Below, one piece after another: positions 46,759 through 58,754 of a DNA stretch of 64,000 bases. Made by a program: the position numbers and the translations under genes. Source of the DNA: Caprella mutica. Lineage: Eukaryota; Arthropoda; Malacostraca; Amphipoda; Caprellidae. Position 1 is the stretch's first letter. Each line of letters starts with the position of its first letter. The DNA is taken from contig CANNZV010001034.1 in assembly GCA_947561585.1 (NCBI GenBank), positions 62,001-126,000 on the forward strand, written 5' to 3'. The notes beneath the pieces were generated by a model that was given only the letters and a program-made list of their open reading frames with translations, was not told the origin of the DNA and ran no database searches.

Positions 46759-48262
46759 CAAAAAAACTGTATAGCTATAGATTACTTAGTATACAAGGGA
46801 CACATATCCTATTTTTCATTTTGTTGAATGGTGTTATTAAATGTAAAATGCTAGGGTACCATTCCACTTGGGGGTAGGGAGGGGGGGTACTCCTTCCCCC
46901 ACCAACCTGGTTTGATAGTTATTATGATATGACATGTTAAACTCATAATTATCAATATATTGTACATCAGTAAGGTGCATATGCACCACACAGAACCGTT
47001 TATGCAATCAGTCAGTAATTTTCTTCAGGTTATAGGGCATTAATTTGATTTCATCATTAATTTGATGACCTAAATTTTTGGCATCCTTGCAAAACTTTTT
47101 CAGTAAGAAGGTAAGACCATTTAAACAGGTAATTAAATTCATCGACATGTAATTTATGTGGATTATTCAATACGAATCAAAGAATGTAGGAAATGAAGGA
47201 TTAGTTTTTACAATTACAAATATTTATATTATCGCAATTTGAAATTTGCGTGATCACATGAATCACAACCGTTTATTCAACAGCTAAACTGTGAATCAAA
47301 ATCAGAGACCTAAAGTCTTATCTCGTCATTAAAAGGGTTAAGGCAGCTTCACAAATCACCGATATCCGTCCGGGACGTCACCGGTCAGTGATTTTCTATC
47401 ACTGAGGAGAGCCGGTACTGTATGAATAGGTCCGTTGAAATTAATGTAACGATATATTTTTTCACTGACACCGAATCACTGAGAGGAGAGTGACGGAGAC
47501 GGACCGGTGACGTGCCGGACGGATATCGGTGATGTGTGAAGCAGCCTTTAATATTCTGGTTTCGGAACCGTACTGACACAGCTTGTCCTTGTTCCTTTCT
47601 TATATCTAATAACTTTATTTGTTGAAATGAATTATCAGCTACAAATTATAGATCACGTAATATCAAAGCTATATGGGATATTAATCACACATTCTGCAGA
47701 CGACTGCATAAGTTGAGAGTACAATCAACGTTGATAATATTGACTGAGAGCTATAGCTTTCGTGTACTTGAAAAGGTATTATCGGCCATTGGCAAGATCT
47801 TAATTTTTTATTTAGTATTAGTAATAATGATTAAAATTATTGAAATAGAGTAAATTGAAAACGTGCATAAACACTATATTGAATTAAATAAAATTATATT
47901 TAAATCTTAATTATTAATCAATTGAAATAGGTAGTTTATGTGACCAAGAAAGAGTCACAAAATAATGATAAAATGTGTAGTTCAAATTAGGTATAATAAA
48001 TGCAGTGTATGCTATTTTTAAGAAATGTTCGATCAATTCTTCAATCGATAAATTGCTTTGGATGAATTCTCCTAGACCCTGGCAAGGTGTGCCTTCAAAC
48101 TGCCTTCGTAAGTAGGAAGGTGTGCCTTCAATGTCCCCTCAAACCTAACTGTAAACTGTTAATGGGTAGGCAAACAAAGTGATTAAAGCTGCCTAAACGG
48201 TCACAGACTCTGCTCTCTATTTTCCTCTTTAACACAAACAGGGGAGTAACTATGTAAATAGG
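46759..48262. other. Unique AT-rich DNA around the Harbinger-like MITE
   Basis: At 46868-46912 TTGGGGGTAGGGAGGGGGGG and CTCCTTCCCCCACC form a G/C hairpin. GAAGGTGTGCCTTCAA and CAAGGTGTGCCTTCAA at about 48083-48131 are short direct repeats. No gene. Confidence 0.5.
47341..47547. mobile_element. Harbinger-like MITE (207 bp)
   Basis: Left terminus AGGCAGCTTCACAAATCACC and right terminus (reverse) AGGCTGCTTCACACATCACC continue into CGATATCCGTCCGG and CGTCACCGGTC, giving about 45-bp inverted repeats. TTA flanks both ends (47338-47340 and 47548-47550), the target duplication typical of PIF/Harbinger; a TTAA (piggyBac-like) reading is possible but fits the termini less well. It is GC-richer than its surroundings and lacks a transposase. 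Confidence 0.65.
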
Positions 48263-48399
48263 AACTGTAAAGAGTAAAGAGTCACTGTAAAGAGTAAAGA
48301 GTCACTGTAAAGAGTAAAGAGTCACTGTAAAGAGTAAAGAGTCACTGTAAAGAGTAAAGAGTCACTGTAAAGAGTAAAGAGTCACTGTAAAGAGTAAAA
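48263..48399. repeat. 20-bp tandem array (ACTGTAAAGAGTAAAGAGTC)
   Basis: Seven nearly identical units, each with an internal AAAGAGTAAAGAG duplication. Confidence 0.9.
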
Positions 48400-48835
48400 C
48401 AATTTCAATCAGAGAAAAATGTTAATTTCGCAAATCTCAATTTTTTAATTTAATATCATTTTCAAATCTTACAAATTTATCATCGTGTACTCAGACCAAT
48501 TTTAAAATATCTATAAACATTACAATTAGTTAAGTTTCCAGTTTTGGAATTAATACTGTTTTTTTTAACCACATATACACTATCAAATTTTTTTACTAAA
48601 TATTAATCCAACTCAAAAAATATCATCAAACAAAAATAACGTTCGCGTTATTAAATGATCTCTTTCATATTTAATTATACACTAACTTTGTTTTCAACTC
48701 TACCGACTGTGTGACTTTTTCCAACAGTTAGGTTCTTTTGATCCATTGCGTATCACTCTTACGTTTTTTTTTGCTAATTATCTTACCTATTAATCTAACC
48801 CTAATTTTATTCCTTTTCTCTAATAATTAATAATT

Positions 48836-48897
48836 TTATATTTAATAATATTCAATTTAATAATATTTAATTTAAGAATATTCAATTTAATGATATA
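48836..48897. repeat. Short AT-rich tandem repeat
   Basis: About four imperfect copies of TTTAATAATATTCAA. Confidence 0.5.
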
Positions 48898-48987
48898 TAT
48901 TATTATTCATTTACCGCAAAGTATTTTAGCTGTCTGTTATTGTGACAGAGTTTACCATAAACTTAATAAATTTCCTATCTATCTTAA

Positions 48988-49040
48988 AAAACGGACACCA
49001 AATAAATAAATAAACACACGACGGGTAATATTAGGATAGA
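48988..49040 (-). mobile_element. Helitron 5' end fragment
   Basis: The minus strand starts TCTATCCTAATATTACCCG at 49040 and continues through the TTTATTTATTTATTTGGTGT tract, then similarity is lost near 48988. No hairpin/CTAG end is attached. A full copy in the same orientation lies 270 bp downstream. Confidence 0.6.
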
Positions 49041-49309
49041 CTATAGTTCAGTACACATTTGTTCATTTCTTAACAATTCTATTTATATTATTGGTTTAGG
49101 CTTTTATCTAAATGTAAGAGAGTGCAAATAATACCTATACTTTACTGATTTAATAATAACTCTTTTTTAATTATCATTTTGCATTATAATCAGTGTGACC
49201 ACAAAATCAATCGTTATAACATTTCTTAATAAAAATGTGGCACACGGAGGTACGTGAATCTTATTATTGATCAGTGGAAGATAGATAGTAAAGATGGAAG
49301 ATTATTTAT

Positions 49310-49547
49310 CTAGTGTACTTTCCTGTTAAAAATAACGAGTTTCAATTGTATTTTATAACCCGTTATTAGATAACTTTTTTTGTGTGTAAGCTGATACTAT
49401 ATGTATTTTATTGATAAAATAAGTAAAAAATTGAATAAATACATTGGAATTTGAATAAATCCTTCCCCGTGTGATACGTGCTACCTGTTTAGTAGTGACA
49501 CCAAATAAATAAATAAATAAACACTATACGGTTATTATCAGGATAGA
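49310..49547 (-). mobile_element. Non-autonomous Helitron copy (238 bp)
   Basis: The minus strand begins TCTATCCTGATAATAACCG and ends CGTTATTTTTAACAGG, then AAAGTACACTAG. The terminal hairpin has one mismatch relative to copy 2. It is shorter internally than the copies at 2239 and 10457. Confidence 0.75.
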
Positions 49548-50640
49548 TAATACACTATTTCTACCTGAATTAAATGTATTTTATTTTAACTTTTATAGAG
49601 TTAGCACAATAAAGCATTTGCTAGAAAACTTCATTACAAATTAGTTCAGCAATTACTACAGTCGTTACTATCAGTTGTACACCTTTCTATCGTTCAATTA
49701 CTGGAAATAAAAAGTATATAGTAGCCATTTACTTGACCTCACACATAGGTATCATTAAATAAGAATAGAAAAGTAATTAGTAGAGATATGATGTTTATTT
49801 CATGTAATTAGAAGATTTAAAGAAATTGATAAAATTTTACTTTAATTCTTGATCGTTATAAAAAATTAATAATTTTTTTCTTTTACTACTTTTAATTCTT
49901 TTAAGTTTAATATTTCTCTATAAATAATATATATTATAAATAGTATCTTATTGATTGATATTTTATATTAGTATATATTTAAACTGTTTATTTCTAAATA
50001 TCACTAATAATATTTTCTTAATATTTCTTATTACATTAAATTTTTCACGAATTTCTACATTAATTTTCGAATATCTAAAAAGAAAACTTCCTAAAAGTGC
50101 TATCACTTTAGCGTTATCATTCCAGTCGATTAGGTTCGAAAGCGTTAGATTTAGCCGTTCAATTCGTTACTTCGAACTAACCTCTTCATTTAGCCATCAG
50201 AGAAGAAGTTGTACATTTATTACATTTTCACAGAGCTTATCTCACGCCCCAATGATTTCCAAAAGGTTACCTGTACAGTATAACTATTATAATTAGAAAG
50301 CTAGTCTGCTTTCTTTATAATTATTAACGAATAATAGTCAACAGTCAGTGAGTGTTCTTCTCTATTATTTATGTTAAATATGGAATGCAAGCTATAAATT
50401 AATGTTAAATATGGTAAGCTAGCCATTATCAGCTTCCCCCATGCTACAATAAAGGTAAAAGGCGTGGGTGCAGAAACCACACGCAAGCAACAAGCAAAGC
50501 AACATCTATGCCACAACATCCGTGAGAATTACGCTTGCTAGCAATTTATCTGCAGTCTGACGAAGAAAAAGGTAATTAATCACGTGCTGAGTTGGACACC
50601 CTGTACCTAATTGTAGAGTGGAGGAAGAGTGGAGATATGG
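49548..50640. other. AT-rich DNA, no gene seen
   Basis: Frames at 49955-50296 (plus) and 50301-50519 (minus) have no domain, promoter or splice context. Confidence 0.45.
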
Positions 50641-50752
50641 GCTTGGAGGTGTTTGGTGGGGGTAGGAGGTGTTTGGTGGGGGTAGGAGGTGTTTGGTGGG
50701 GGTAGGAGGTGTTTGGTGGGGGTAGGAGGTGTTTGGTGGGGGTAGGCGGTGT
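50641..50752. repeat. 20-bp G-rich array (GGTGTTTGGTGGGGGTAGGA)
   Basis: Five to six identical units. Each has several G tracts on the plus strand, so G-quadruplex formation is plausible. High identity suggests recent expansion. Confidence 0.9.
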
Positions 50753-51015
50753 TTTTGAGGTTTGTATATAGTTTAGTAGGTTTTGGTACGGGAGATACTG
50801 TATATTAAATTAATTAATAATGACGTCGTATCCATCCCCCGACTAAATCTATCGCATCTAACATTTTTTCTGCATTTTACCATCAGAGAAAAATAAATTT
50901 TTGGTGAGTACCCCTCATTATCTCCCAAAGCCCCAACATAACTTTCTGTCTAGGTAGGCAACTGACGTATTACGGTTTCATAGCAATCAAAATATAGAAC
51001 AACAACTACCTATTA

Positions 51016-51160
51016 GTAAGTTCCGAATTGACGGACAGTTTCACATCATTTAGAAAAAAATACATATTTTTTGCTATTTAATTATATTTTAATTGGTATC
51101 CATGATACCTGCAGGTATCATGGATACCAATCAAAATATCGAGATAAATTAGGTATATAT
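51016..51160. mobile_element. Family A MITE with a perfect 40-bp central palindrome
   Basis: The left end GTAAGTTCCGAATTGACGG then ACAGTTTCACATC follows TA. At 51092-51131 the centre is a perfect 40-bp palindrome (ATTGGTATCCATGATACCTG and its complement), the cleanest version of the family core. The right terminus is lost, so the end is approximate. Confidence 0.6.
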
Positions 51161-53705
51161 TTTTGTAATTCTCCCCTCGATCTAATATGTTTTGATGCGC
51201 TATCTTAAATAATACCCTATGTAAATGGTGCCTCTATATAAGACTTTTATTGATTAGAAATGAACAAATACTTCAATATTAAAGTACTCATGTATCAATA
51301 ATTAGTTTAGCCTTACTATTTAGTATCATTCACACTAATGTACTGCATATTTTCTTTACTTTCTTAGTACCACTTTCAAAATTAGAGCTTGCAACTTTCT
51401 ACTGCTTATTTTTCTTTAATCAATTGTTTAATCTTAAGTCAAAGAACAGCTCTTATCTCATAAGTATTTAATGTTCTCTTGTTCACATTAAGCATATCAC
51501 TTCTATTGTAGTACCAAGTGAAATACATACAAGTGTTATTAAGTAACTAGTACCTGTTGTTCATCCATTGATATAACGGGATTTATTCAAATTCAAGTTC
51601 GTACATATATAGTATCAATTCATATAAACTGAATTAACTAAATTATTTTTCCTCTTAAAACTCTAAACTAAGATATTTTTAAATCATTAATATTTGTGTG
51701 ACCCGTAGCCTTATACGTTTTTCCTTCGGACAGACAGACAGACACACTGTTCTCTAATATAGTATGGATTCCATGTGTTGATGTCCACGTTTCAATACGT
51801 GCCCATAAACTCTCCAATATATTGGGGAAAATGGTAACATGATTCGTCGCGTTAGTAGAGGTAGTATGGTGCATATTTCACTCTTTTTCTATTGCTCTGA
51901 ATTGATTTGGAAAAGAAAATAGCATAATTACAATATTAAAAGAATATATAAGAAAAAATATCAATAAATAGCTATATTTCAAAAATGAAAGCTTAAAAAA
52001 AATATTATCTTCAAATTTCGAAAAAAGGAAATTCCGAAAATTAATAAAAAATATTATACTCTCAAAATTGATACCTTCACATTTAAGCTGCTAGTCTATT
52101 TTAAATTACAATGCACTTCAGTTCACTTCAAACCGTTCAACCCTATTATTAATTAACCCTAAGCACTGCAATCAATTACCCCAGTCACCCCTGATTACCC
52201 AGATGGAGAAGTAAATTGCATTTAGCAATTAGTTACGATTGAATATATATACCTGTAGGTACCATCGGAGAAAAGTCAATGCATAATTTCACAAATCGCA
52301 GTTTTCTAATTTCATATTATTTTAAAATCTTACAAATTTCTCGTAGTACACCCAAAGTAATTTTAGAATATCTACTAGCATTACAATTAGTTAAGTTTCT
52401 TTTTGGAAACTAGTAATGTGTGAAAAAACCATCACATATAACACTTTTCTCATACCGTAAATATACTTAATTGACTGTAAATACAAGTAATCTGTTATAA
52501 TAACACTCCTATTAATCGAATGGTAAATCATATGTAATATACCATAATGACGAACAATTATCATATATGACATACTTTTGTATATACTAATTTTTTGGAG
52601 AAAAACAGTTCATTCTGGGTCGAGACTATTATTTGTATGAGCCTAAGACTCTACTTGATTTAGAGAATAGTCGATATTAATAATTAGATAAAACTTAACC
52701 AGTTTTTCAAAGACTAAAGTCGAATATAAATTATCAATCATTGTATAAGATTAGCTATCATTTTCCATATTAAAAGCACTATATTATAGATACAGTCAAT
52801 GGAATGATATACCATCAACCATGCAAAGAATACATACATATTAATCAAAGAAGCATAGTTATGGTGGAGAAGATGAAGAAGAGACCCCTCTTTAATCTTC
52901 CTTGGCCCCCCATAACTAAATCTCTCTAAAAGTATATATAGGTATTTTGCTAAATATCTCCAGGGTATATTTAGACATTCCAAAATAATCATCCATAATG
53001 GCCCGTTATCCTGAAATGGAAAGTCATCTTTTCGAGGCGAAAATTGAGAAGTGGTCATACTTTATCTGTTTGTACTTTCTAAAGGTTGCATCACGATATC
53101 GAGAGGATATTAGAGAGGACACATCGTGCCAACATCGTGAGAATATCTGCTAGAAATAATCATTCCCATATGAAATGAAATTCATGTTCTATACCAATAA
53201 TGTTTGGTAATATGTTAGCCCTGGAACGAAAAACGGGTCTCATAGGCCCGGTCCTGTTTGAAATATTGGTACATAATTTAAACAATAATTACCTTGTGTT
53301 GCTGAAATTCCTTGACTTTCATTATATATGACGTACTTATTTCAGTAAAAACAATGCAACATAATTTGTTCTATTTAGTTTTATATTATTTTTGATAAAG
53401 TGGGCCTCTGGAGACCGGGCGTCACACTAGAATTAAACAACCCTTTTTTATATCGCATTCTTTACCATTTGATTATAACTTGTTTTAATCAATGCTCATG
53501 TAGATATAACCAAATACCAATCTTACGGTATGCACTACCAACTGATTAGGTAGCGATAGTTATTCCTAGTTACTCCGTGCTGATTTCTACCGTTCCAATC
53601 TAATCATGCAAATTACTTATCATTTTCACAGGCAATTAGAAGAGTTCCTGCTACCCTATCGTGCATAATGAAGCAGACATGATAATTGAAAAAGTACCCA
53701 GAGTA
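51161..53705. other. Unique AT-rich DNA
   Basis: Holds the diverged family P copy at 52856 and nothing else I can classify. TTTCACAAATCGCAG and ACAATTAGTTAAGTTTC near 52285-52400 resemble TTTCGCAAATCTCA and ACAATTAGTTAAGTTTC near 48425-48540, so a dispersed repeat of about 120 bp is present at both sites. Confidence 0.45.
52856..52930. repeat. Palindrome family P, diverged copy
   Basis: GTTATGGTGGAGAAGATGAA then GAAGAGACCCCTCTTTAATC then TTCCTTGGCCCCCCATAACT: both arms and the GACCCCTCTT loop are recognisable. Confidence 0.6.
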
Positions 53706-53862
53706 GTTGCCCAGGAAAGAAGGATTTATTCCTGGGGTACTAAGGGAATATCTCAGGCAAGAAGGATCTATTACTATGATACTCCCTTAATATTCCAGGA
53801 ATAAATCCTTCTTGCCTTGAACATTTCCTTATTATCCCAGGAATAAATCGTTCTTATCTTGT
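53706..53862. repeat. Inverted and direct repeat of an AAGGATTTATTCCTGG unit
   Basis: GAAGGATTTATTCCTGGGGT then ACTAAGGGAAT is followed by a partial direct copy and by two inverted copies (ATTCCAGGAATAAATCCTTC and ATCCCAGGAATAAATCGTTC). The block can fold into a long hairpin. Confidence 0.65.
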
Positions 53863-54209
53863 CGCGGTGACCGTCCACACGTTGTCGATCCAAAACAACG
53901 ATCAGTGATTTTAATTGGAAACTTCTTTTCCTTTTTGTTTAATGGTTCAAAGAGAGGTCCTAATGTTATCATTGGTCTGAACTCACGAATCAGCTGATTA
54001 GGTTTTCACTTTCTACATCACTACCTAACATGGTCGTGAAGGAACCAAATGAAGCGTCCACTGTTATTACATGCTCCAGAAGCGTCTTTAAAGAGCCCTC
54101 TACTTTTTCTTCATGGTCCATTAATAATTTTAATAGGTATATATTTTAGCTAAAGGTCTTTTAGTAATTAATGGAGTGGTATTAATCAAGTTAAAAGGCT
54201 TGCTACGTG

Positions 54210-54366
54210 AAATAATTGACATGAGCTGACTGCAAGAACGCACGGTAAAACAATTGGCAAGAGCTGAGCGCAAGTACGCGCGGTAAAACAATTGGCAAGA
54301 GCTGAGCGCAAGAACGCGCGGTAAAACAAATGACAAGAGCTGAGTGCAAGAACGCGTGGTAAAATA
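54210..54366. repeat. 38-bp tandem array, four copies
   Basis: Unit GAGCTGAGCGCAAGAACGCG then CGGTAAAACAATTGGCAA. It equals the adjacent 25-bp unit plus about 13 bp (CAAGAACGCGCGG), so the two arrays are subtypes of one family. Confidence 0.85.
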
Positions 54367-55025
54367 ATTGACATGAGTTGACTGTATAACAATTGACATG
54401 AGTTGACTGTATAACAATTGGCAGGAGCTGACTGTATAACAATTGACAGCAGCTGACTGTATAACAATTGACAGCAGCTGACTGTATAACAATTGACAGC
54501 AGCTGACTGTATAACAATTGGCAGGAGCTGACTGTATAACAATTGACAGCAGCTGACTGTATAACAATTGACAGCAGCTGACTGTATAACAATTGGCAGC
54601 AGCTGACTGTATAACAGTTGACAGCAGCTGACTGTATAACAACTGACAGCAGCTGACTGTATAACAATTGACAGCAGCTGACTGTATAACAATTGACAGC
54701 AGCTGACTGTATAACAATTGACAGCAGCTGACTGTATAACAATTGACAGCAGCTGACTGTATAACAATTGGCAGGAGCTGACTGTATAACAATTGACAGC
54801 AGCTGACTGTATAACAATTGGCAGGAGCTGACTGTATAACAATTGGCAGCAGCTGACGGTATAACAATTGACAGCAGCTGACTGTATAACAATTGACAGC
54901 AGCTGACTGTATAACAATTGACAGCAGCTGACTGTATAACAAATGACAGCAGCTGACTGTATAACAATTGACAGCAGCTGACTGTATAACAATTGACAGC
55001 ACCTGACTGTATAACAATTGACAGG
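54367..55025. repeat. 25-bp tandem array (GACTGTATAACAATTGACAG-CAGCT)
   Basis: About 26 units. GACAGCAGCT and GGCAGGAGCT variants alternate in blocks. The common type contains CAGCTG, a bHLH E-box core. The unit has no stop codon in any minus-strand frame, so three overlapping open frames of about 280 codons run through it; since 25 is not a multiple of three, each frame cycles through all readings. I do not consider them genes. Confidence 0.95.
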
Positions 55026-55573
55026 ATCATAGTACAAGAAAGCGAAAGCTAGTTACCCCATCTATCGTTTTGTTTGGTTTGTTTTTCCTTTTGTTACACC
55101 GGAAGATTTAATTGAAGTTCAATCTTTGCCATTACTTTAGATTATGAGATTATAGTTATACTTTCCTTTTCATTTGTTGCTGTAGAACTTTCTCTTACTT
55201 CTTTCTTTTCGTTACTTAATTTGGAAACAAAACAAAACAACTGAAGAAAAGGAGAATTTGTGTTGTTTATTTGATATTTTCGAAAAGGTGATTATTCAAG
55301 TAAGTATAAAAATAGATAGAAATGTATATGCATATTAAATACATATAATTTCTTTTGGCAAATTGTAAAAATTTAAATAGTAAAACTTAAGAAAAGTTAA
55401 TAAAAAAAAGTTAATAAAAATAGGAGGAGGATTGCTTTTAACGTTGTTTCATTTGCTCCTCAGTTAAATTTCGAAAAGGAGGTCCATAACACTAACTTCT
55501 AACATTGAAAATGTTAATGACTTTAATTGATGTACCTCACATTCTACATATATTATACCATTTATTGGATTTA

Positions 55574-55730
55574 GGGTAAGCTTTGAGTTGTTGGTCAGTT
55601 CAACATTGTCGATCATAAATTGATGTTTAACTAGTTATTTTAATATGAATCAATTATACCAGCTGTACCATTAAATAAATTACCGACCCTTAATAGGCCG
55701 AACTGTTTCTTATAGTTCGATAATTATTTC
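55574..55730. mobile_element. Family A MITE, diverged copy
   Basis: The left terminus after TA is GGGTAAGCTTTGAGTTGTTG then GTCAGTTCAACATTGTCGATC. The right side (CGAACTGTTTCTTATAGTTC) is only weakly similar. Limits are approximate. Confidence 0.45.
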
Positions 55731-56317
55731 TATTTTATACATTATTATTAATGGACAATTTGAATAATTTTAAATAATTACAATTACTTTTTAAGTTAAA
55801 GTTTTAACAAAGGGCCATGACTCTAATTATTTATTCATTTTATTGGTATGTGTAAATGAAATTTTTTATCCATATAGTAATTATTAGTATTTACTTTCAT
55901 TATGTTTATTCTTTACAGTATTATAACCAGATATCTATATTTTCTATTTGATTAAAAAAAATTAATTTTATCATACTAAAATTCCACAAAAATTATCCAT
56001 TTTATAAAATTTATACAAGTTACGTATAACGGGTTTCTAAAATTGTTTTTTATTTCATTCACATATATGATATATCATCATTAGGTACCTATAGCTCTAC
56101 GGTATAGCTAAGCCTATACACACGGCACAATTTATTGCAACATATTTGTCAGTTTCTAAGCCGTTTAAAATTAACAATAGGAAACATATGTCAAGAGTGA
56201 TAATATTCATATACCACCTTTAGAAGATTCTGAGTAATGTTCTCTATAAATTACAATCAGGTTCCTTTTACTGATCTGTGTACCTGCTGACATTCCATTG
56301 GAAGATGTAGATGAGGT

Positions 56318-56555
56318 GGGGTAAGCTACGAGTTATTGGACGGTTACACATTTGCGATATCATAAGAAAAAAATTATAGGATTTTTTTTTTCAACGGAAA
56401 AAAAATTGTAATTTTTTAATTTTTGTTATAAAACTTTTATCATTAATTGGTATCTATGACAAAAATAATGAATCTATCTAATTAAATAATAATAATTATA
56501 TACTTTTCCATATGGTCGAAAATGTGGAACAGTCCGATAACCCAGAGCTAACCCC
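56318..56555. mobile_element. Family A MITE (about 238 bp)
   Basis: Left GGGGTAAGCTACGAGTTATT then GGACGGTTACACATTTGCGAT; right (reverse) GGGGTTAGCTCTGGGTTATC then GGACTGTTCCACATTTTCGACC. The ends are clear inverted repeats of about 42 bp. The interior has ATTGGTATCTATGA but the central palindrome is degraded. Confidence 0.65.
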
Positions 56556-57198
56556 ACTAATCTTATCACTAAAAACTGAAGGCAGTCATTTAAGGAATAA
56601 ATAATAGCCTGTAATTATAATCTTCCTACTCTTTAATAACTGTTATACATTTACAATGAGACTCTAATTAATGGATATATTTGAGCATTGTCCCATGATA
56701 TTTACCTAACTAGTTCATATGGTCAAAACACTGACCTTATTGTTCATTATCTTACTGTATAGAAAGTATTAATTCTTTCTTTAGCTAGGGGCACATAGTA
56801 CAATTAAATCATTAAATAGATGTAGAAGTACACTACCTTAACTTTCTCTAGATTATAGGTTGCAAGGAGGCAGTGTGTACGGGTCAGAAGAGCAACTTAC
56901 TCTCCGCCATTTAGAAAATTAAATTATCAAGATTGTACGTTAAGTTTTTCTATTTTGCGATATGTTTTACCAAGAAAAGAATTCTGTCTTTGTGTGACTG
57001 AAAAAGGTGACTGATGTGACAGAAAGCAAACCAGTCAGAGGGAATAGGAGTTAAACCTCGATAAGATTTCTATGGCACTGTAATTAACACTCAAAGGAAG
57101 GGCTTCAACCCAAGCGATGGTTATGAAATGAAACAGAACTTGTATACCATATTTCGCATGAGAGAAAAGTGAAGAAAAGCTTCAAATGAAATATATGG

Positions 57199-57365
57199 TC
57201 ATGTTTCAGTATCTCCATTTAACTTCATGTTTCAGTATTATCTATTGCCTTCATGTTTCAGTATCTCCATTTAACTTCATGTTTCAGTGTTATCTATTGC
57301 CTTCATGTTTCAGTATCTCCATTTAACTTCATGTTTCAGTATTATCTTTTAACTTCATGTTTCAT
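57199..57365. repeat. 26-bp tandem repeat in alternating dimers
   Basis: CTTCATGTTTCAGTATCTCC then ATTTAA alternates with CTTCATGTTTCAGTATTATC then TATTGC, about six units (A-B-A-B-A-B'). Confidence 0.85.
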
Positions 57366-58754
57366 TTTGTAGCAATAATATACTACTAACAATCACCAAA
57401 TATTTGTTTTGTGCTTCACGCATCCCTTAATTATTTGTGTAACTTGAAGGAATTTCTGTGTTATCGGATGGTTAGAAATATTGGAGCATAAAGAGGTTCT
57501 AGATAAATTCCACTGCAAAAAATTCCACCAGGTAAATTCCAACACGAAAAATTCTACCATGTAAATTCCATCAGGTAAATACCACTACCGCATATTAATT
57601 GACTTCATTAACATAAAACTGAATTAAAAAAATATTTGTTTATGTGGTTATCAGACAACATTTTCTCCGTTAAAAGGCTCAGGAGTTATAAGTACAGGTT
57701 TCAAGGCGGTAACATGGTAATAACATACATTATGCATAACTTAGAGTTTACATTTTTTAGAATGTGCGCCACCCAAACTGGTTTGCTAATCTAACCTTTA
57801 TGTATTTAACATTGTACGGCATCGTTTTAATGAATTTTAGATGAAATATGTGAACAAGTATCTTTTTTCAAAATGGTGAAATTTTCTACAGGTTGTTTTT
57901 CCATCTGGTAGAGTTGTCCATGGTAGAATTTTGTATTGTAATATTTTTCATGGTAAAATTTTGAATGGTAGAATTTTGCATGGTACAATTTTCCTGGTAA
58001 AACTTCCCGTAAGGAAATTAACCAGCCACGGAAAAAGTATAATTATTATTAAATAACTCAATATTTTTTGGTCCAATCGAAATAAGGTTTTCGTTTTTTG
58101 ATGATAATTATTATATATTTTTTTCTTAAATAATTGAAAATTTTAAACCAACCGATAATTCGGAACTTACCCGAATATATTGTTTTGGTAACTTTTAATA
58201 CCGTTTGTAATAATATAGTCCATAAATATCAAATACGAATGAAACTGTAATAAGAAAAACATAAACTATAAAACTATAACTATAAGGAAAACTATAACTA
58301 ACTATAATTCCGTATTCTAAACTCCAATTTAAGGTTTCATTTTGACCACGCTTGATAAGCATGATACATTCACATCTAGATTATAGACTAGTTTCGAAAA
58401 TTTCTCTACAAATTGTTCCGACTGACATATGCAATGTATATGTAAATGCAATAGAAAAAAAACCTACACTGAACCTCCAAAAATAAAACTAGTTTACAAA
58501 GCAATGGAAGAAAAGACAGGATTTCACATTTAAACGTAGGTTCTCGCATTTAAATGTAAATAGGTTTATTCAAGAACCACTACTTGACTATAAGTGAAAG
58601 TATGGCTAATCTAGGGGCATAAACATGCCTATCTGTTACCTTATTTATTACCTTAGGTATTTCACTAGGTACTAGTTTGTATCCGCAATTATTTTGAGGC
58701 AGAATTACGTAACATTATTCACGAGTGTGTTTATTCTATATTCACACTAAATCA
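57366..58754. other. AT-rich DNA with decayed short repeats
   Basis: GGTAAATTCCA phrases at 57505-57585 and ATGGTAGAATTTTG phrases at 57887-57995 are complementary in sense (AAAATTCTACCATG at 57548), suggesting a decayed inverted-repeat element over about 57500-58010. No gene. Confidence 0.4.
58061..58173. mobile_element. Family A MITE, right-end fragment
   Basis: AACCGATAATTCGGAACTTA then CCCG matches the family's right terminus (reverse CGGGTAAGTTCCGAATTATC). CCAATCGAAAT on the left is only a weak counterpart. Confidence 0.4.

Larger units (their letters stand above)
55026..57198. other. AT-rich DNA with two family A MITEs
   Basis: No gene seen between the elements listed. Confidence 0.5.

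Noticed and set aside
46868..46912. GC hairpin as a transcription terminator
   Set aside because: Rho-independent terminators do not apply in this eukaryotic context and no gene lies upstream.
50301..50519. 72-codon minus-strand frame beginning MLWHRCCFACCLRVV
   Set aside because: Cys-rich start looked interesting, but there is no signal peptide pattern, splice context or repeated structure.
54130..55037. Three overlapping minus-strand frames of 275-295 codons
   Set aside because: The 25-mer lacks stops in all minus frames by chance; all three frames being equally open argues against selection on one.
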